From positions 1 through 5,575 of the forward strand of contig CALPYF020000093.1 of assembly GCA_943327755.2 (NCBI GenBank): a DNA stretch of 5,575 nt. Reading direction: 5' to 3'. The DNA is from Deinococcus hopiensis KR-140 (GTDB lineage Bacteria > Deinococcota > Deinococci > Deinococcales > Deinococcaceae). Within the stretch, counting starts at the first letter, position 1. Each line of letters opens with the position of its first letter. Below, in pieces: positions 5,460-5,575 of this stretch. Below the pieces are notes generated by a model. The model saw only the letters and a list, made by a program, of their open reading frames with translations. It was not told the origin of the DNA and did not search any database. Both the position numbers and the translations under genes were made by a program.

Positions 5460-5575
5460 CCCTTTCGAAGAGAGGGACGAGCACACTGGAGATCACCATG
5501 GGAAAACAGCGAAAAACCTGGAGCACTGACCTGAAGGAAGCCATCGTCCTGAGCGTGCTCCGAGGTGAACTCGGA
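5429..5575 (+). mobile_element. Left end of an IS3-family insertion sequence
   Basis: Similarity to the lipoprotein module stops near 5428 and an IS-like end begins with TAGTGCTCCAGGGATGAC, followed about 70 bases in by an IS3-type orfA. The boundary is estimated from where the paralogue alignment ends and could be off by a few bases. The right end, orfB and the target duplication are outside the window. The insertion disrupts the second lipoprotein gene in the same orientation. Confidence 0.7.
5498..5575 (+). CDS. IS3-family transposase orfA, N-terminus only
   Basis: The frame opens at the ATG at 5498, six bases after GGAG (5488-5491), and runs off the window after 26 codons. MGKQRKTWSTDLKEAIVLSV followed by LRGELG is the typical beginning of the helix-turn-helix protein OrfA of IS3-type elements, which binds the IS ends. 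In this family the full transposase is usually made by a programmed frameshift into orfB; neither the slip site nor orfB is visible here. The short length limits the subgroup call. Confidence 0.75.
   Translation, partial: MGKQRKTWSTDLKEAIVLSVLRGELG

Noticed and set aside
1..5575. CRISPR array, tRNA, rRNA or the Deinococcus radiation/desiccation response palindrome
   Set aside because: No regularly spaced repeats, no cloverleaf or rRNA-like segments, and no TTATGTCA-type palindrome were found upstream of any gene.

Overview
The window looks like a high-GC bacterial accessory region, most likely from Deinococcus or a close relative. This is inferred from the style of the two transposases, a lipoprotein family with an M30-like domain, a TrxR-type CPYCHG fragment, and a -10 box placed just ahead of an ATG. 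No rRNA or other taxonomic marker is present. The region sits between two insertion sequences, both cut by the window edges.

Layout. Positions 1-845 (minus strand) hold the first 281 codons of an IS4-type DDE transposase. It has a complete D-D-E triad and a Y-R-E-K signature, and two hairpins lie at or near its translation start. Positions 873-1097 contain nothing I recognise. At 1163-1600 (plus) is a 145-residue protein that looks like two winged-helix domains in tandem. It may be preceded by an 18-codon leaderless ORF whose stop overlaps its start. Positions 1601-2101 are gene debris on the minus strand: an unidentified 42-residue C-terminal-like fragment, and a broken remnant of a thioredoxin-reductase-like flavoprotein that keeps its CPYCHG redox motif.

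The main content is a two-gene plus-strand unit at 2272-5459. The first gene encodes an 860-residue secreted lipoprotein. It has a beta-rich N-terminal module and a C-terminal half that resembles M30 (hyicolysin-like) zinc peptidases, but the HExxH motif reads RELAR, so it is probably a pseudoprotease. Eight bases downstream starts a second lipoprotein gene whose product repeats the N-terminal module of the first. It is cut off at about codon 189 by an IS3-type element, whose orfA starts at 5498 and runs off the window.

How the parts relate. The two lipoproteins are probably co-transcribed and translationally coupled, and would act outside the cytoplasmic membrane. The shared module suggests a duplicated family. 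The winged-helix protein could be a local regulator, but nothing in the sequence links it to the lipoproteins. The IS elements and decayed genes point to a region of high turnover. I see no CRISPR array, tRNA, rRNA or convincing intrinsic terminator.
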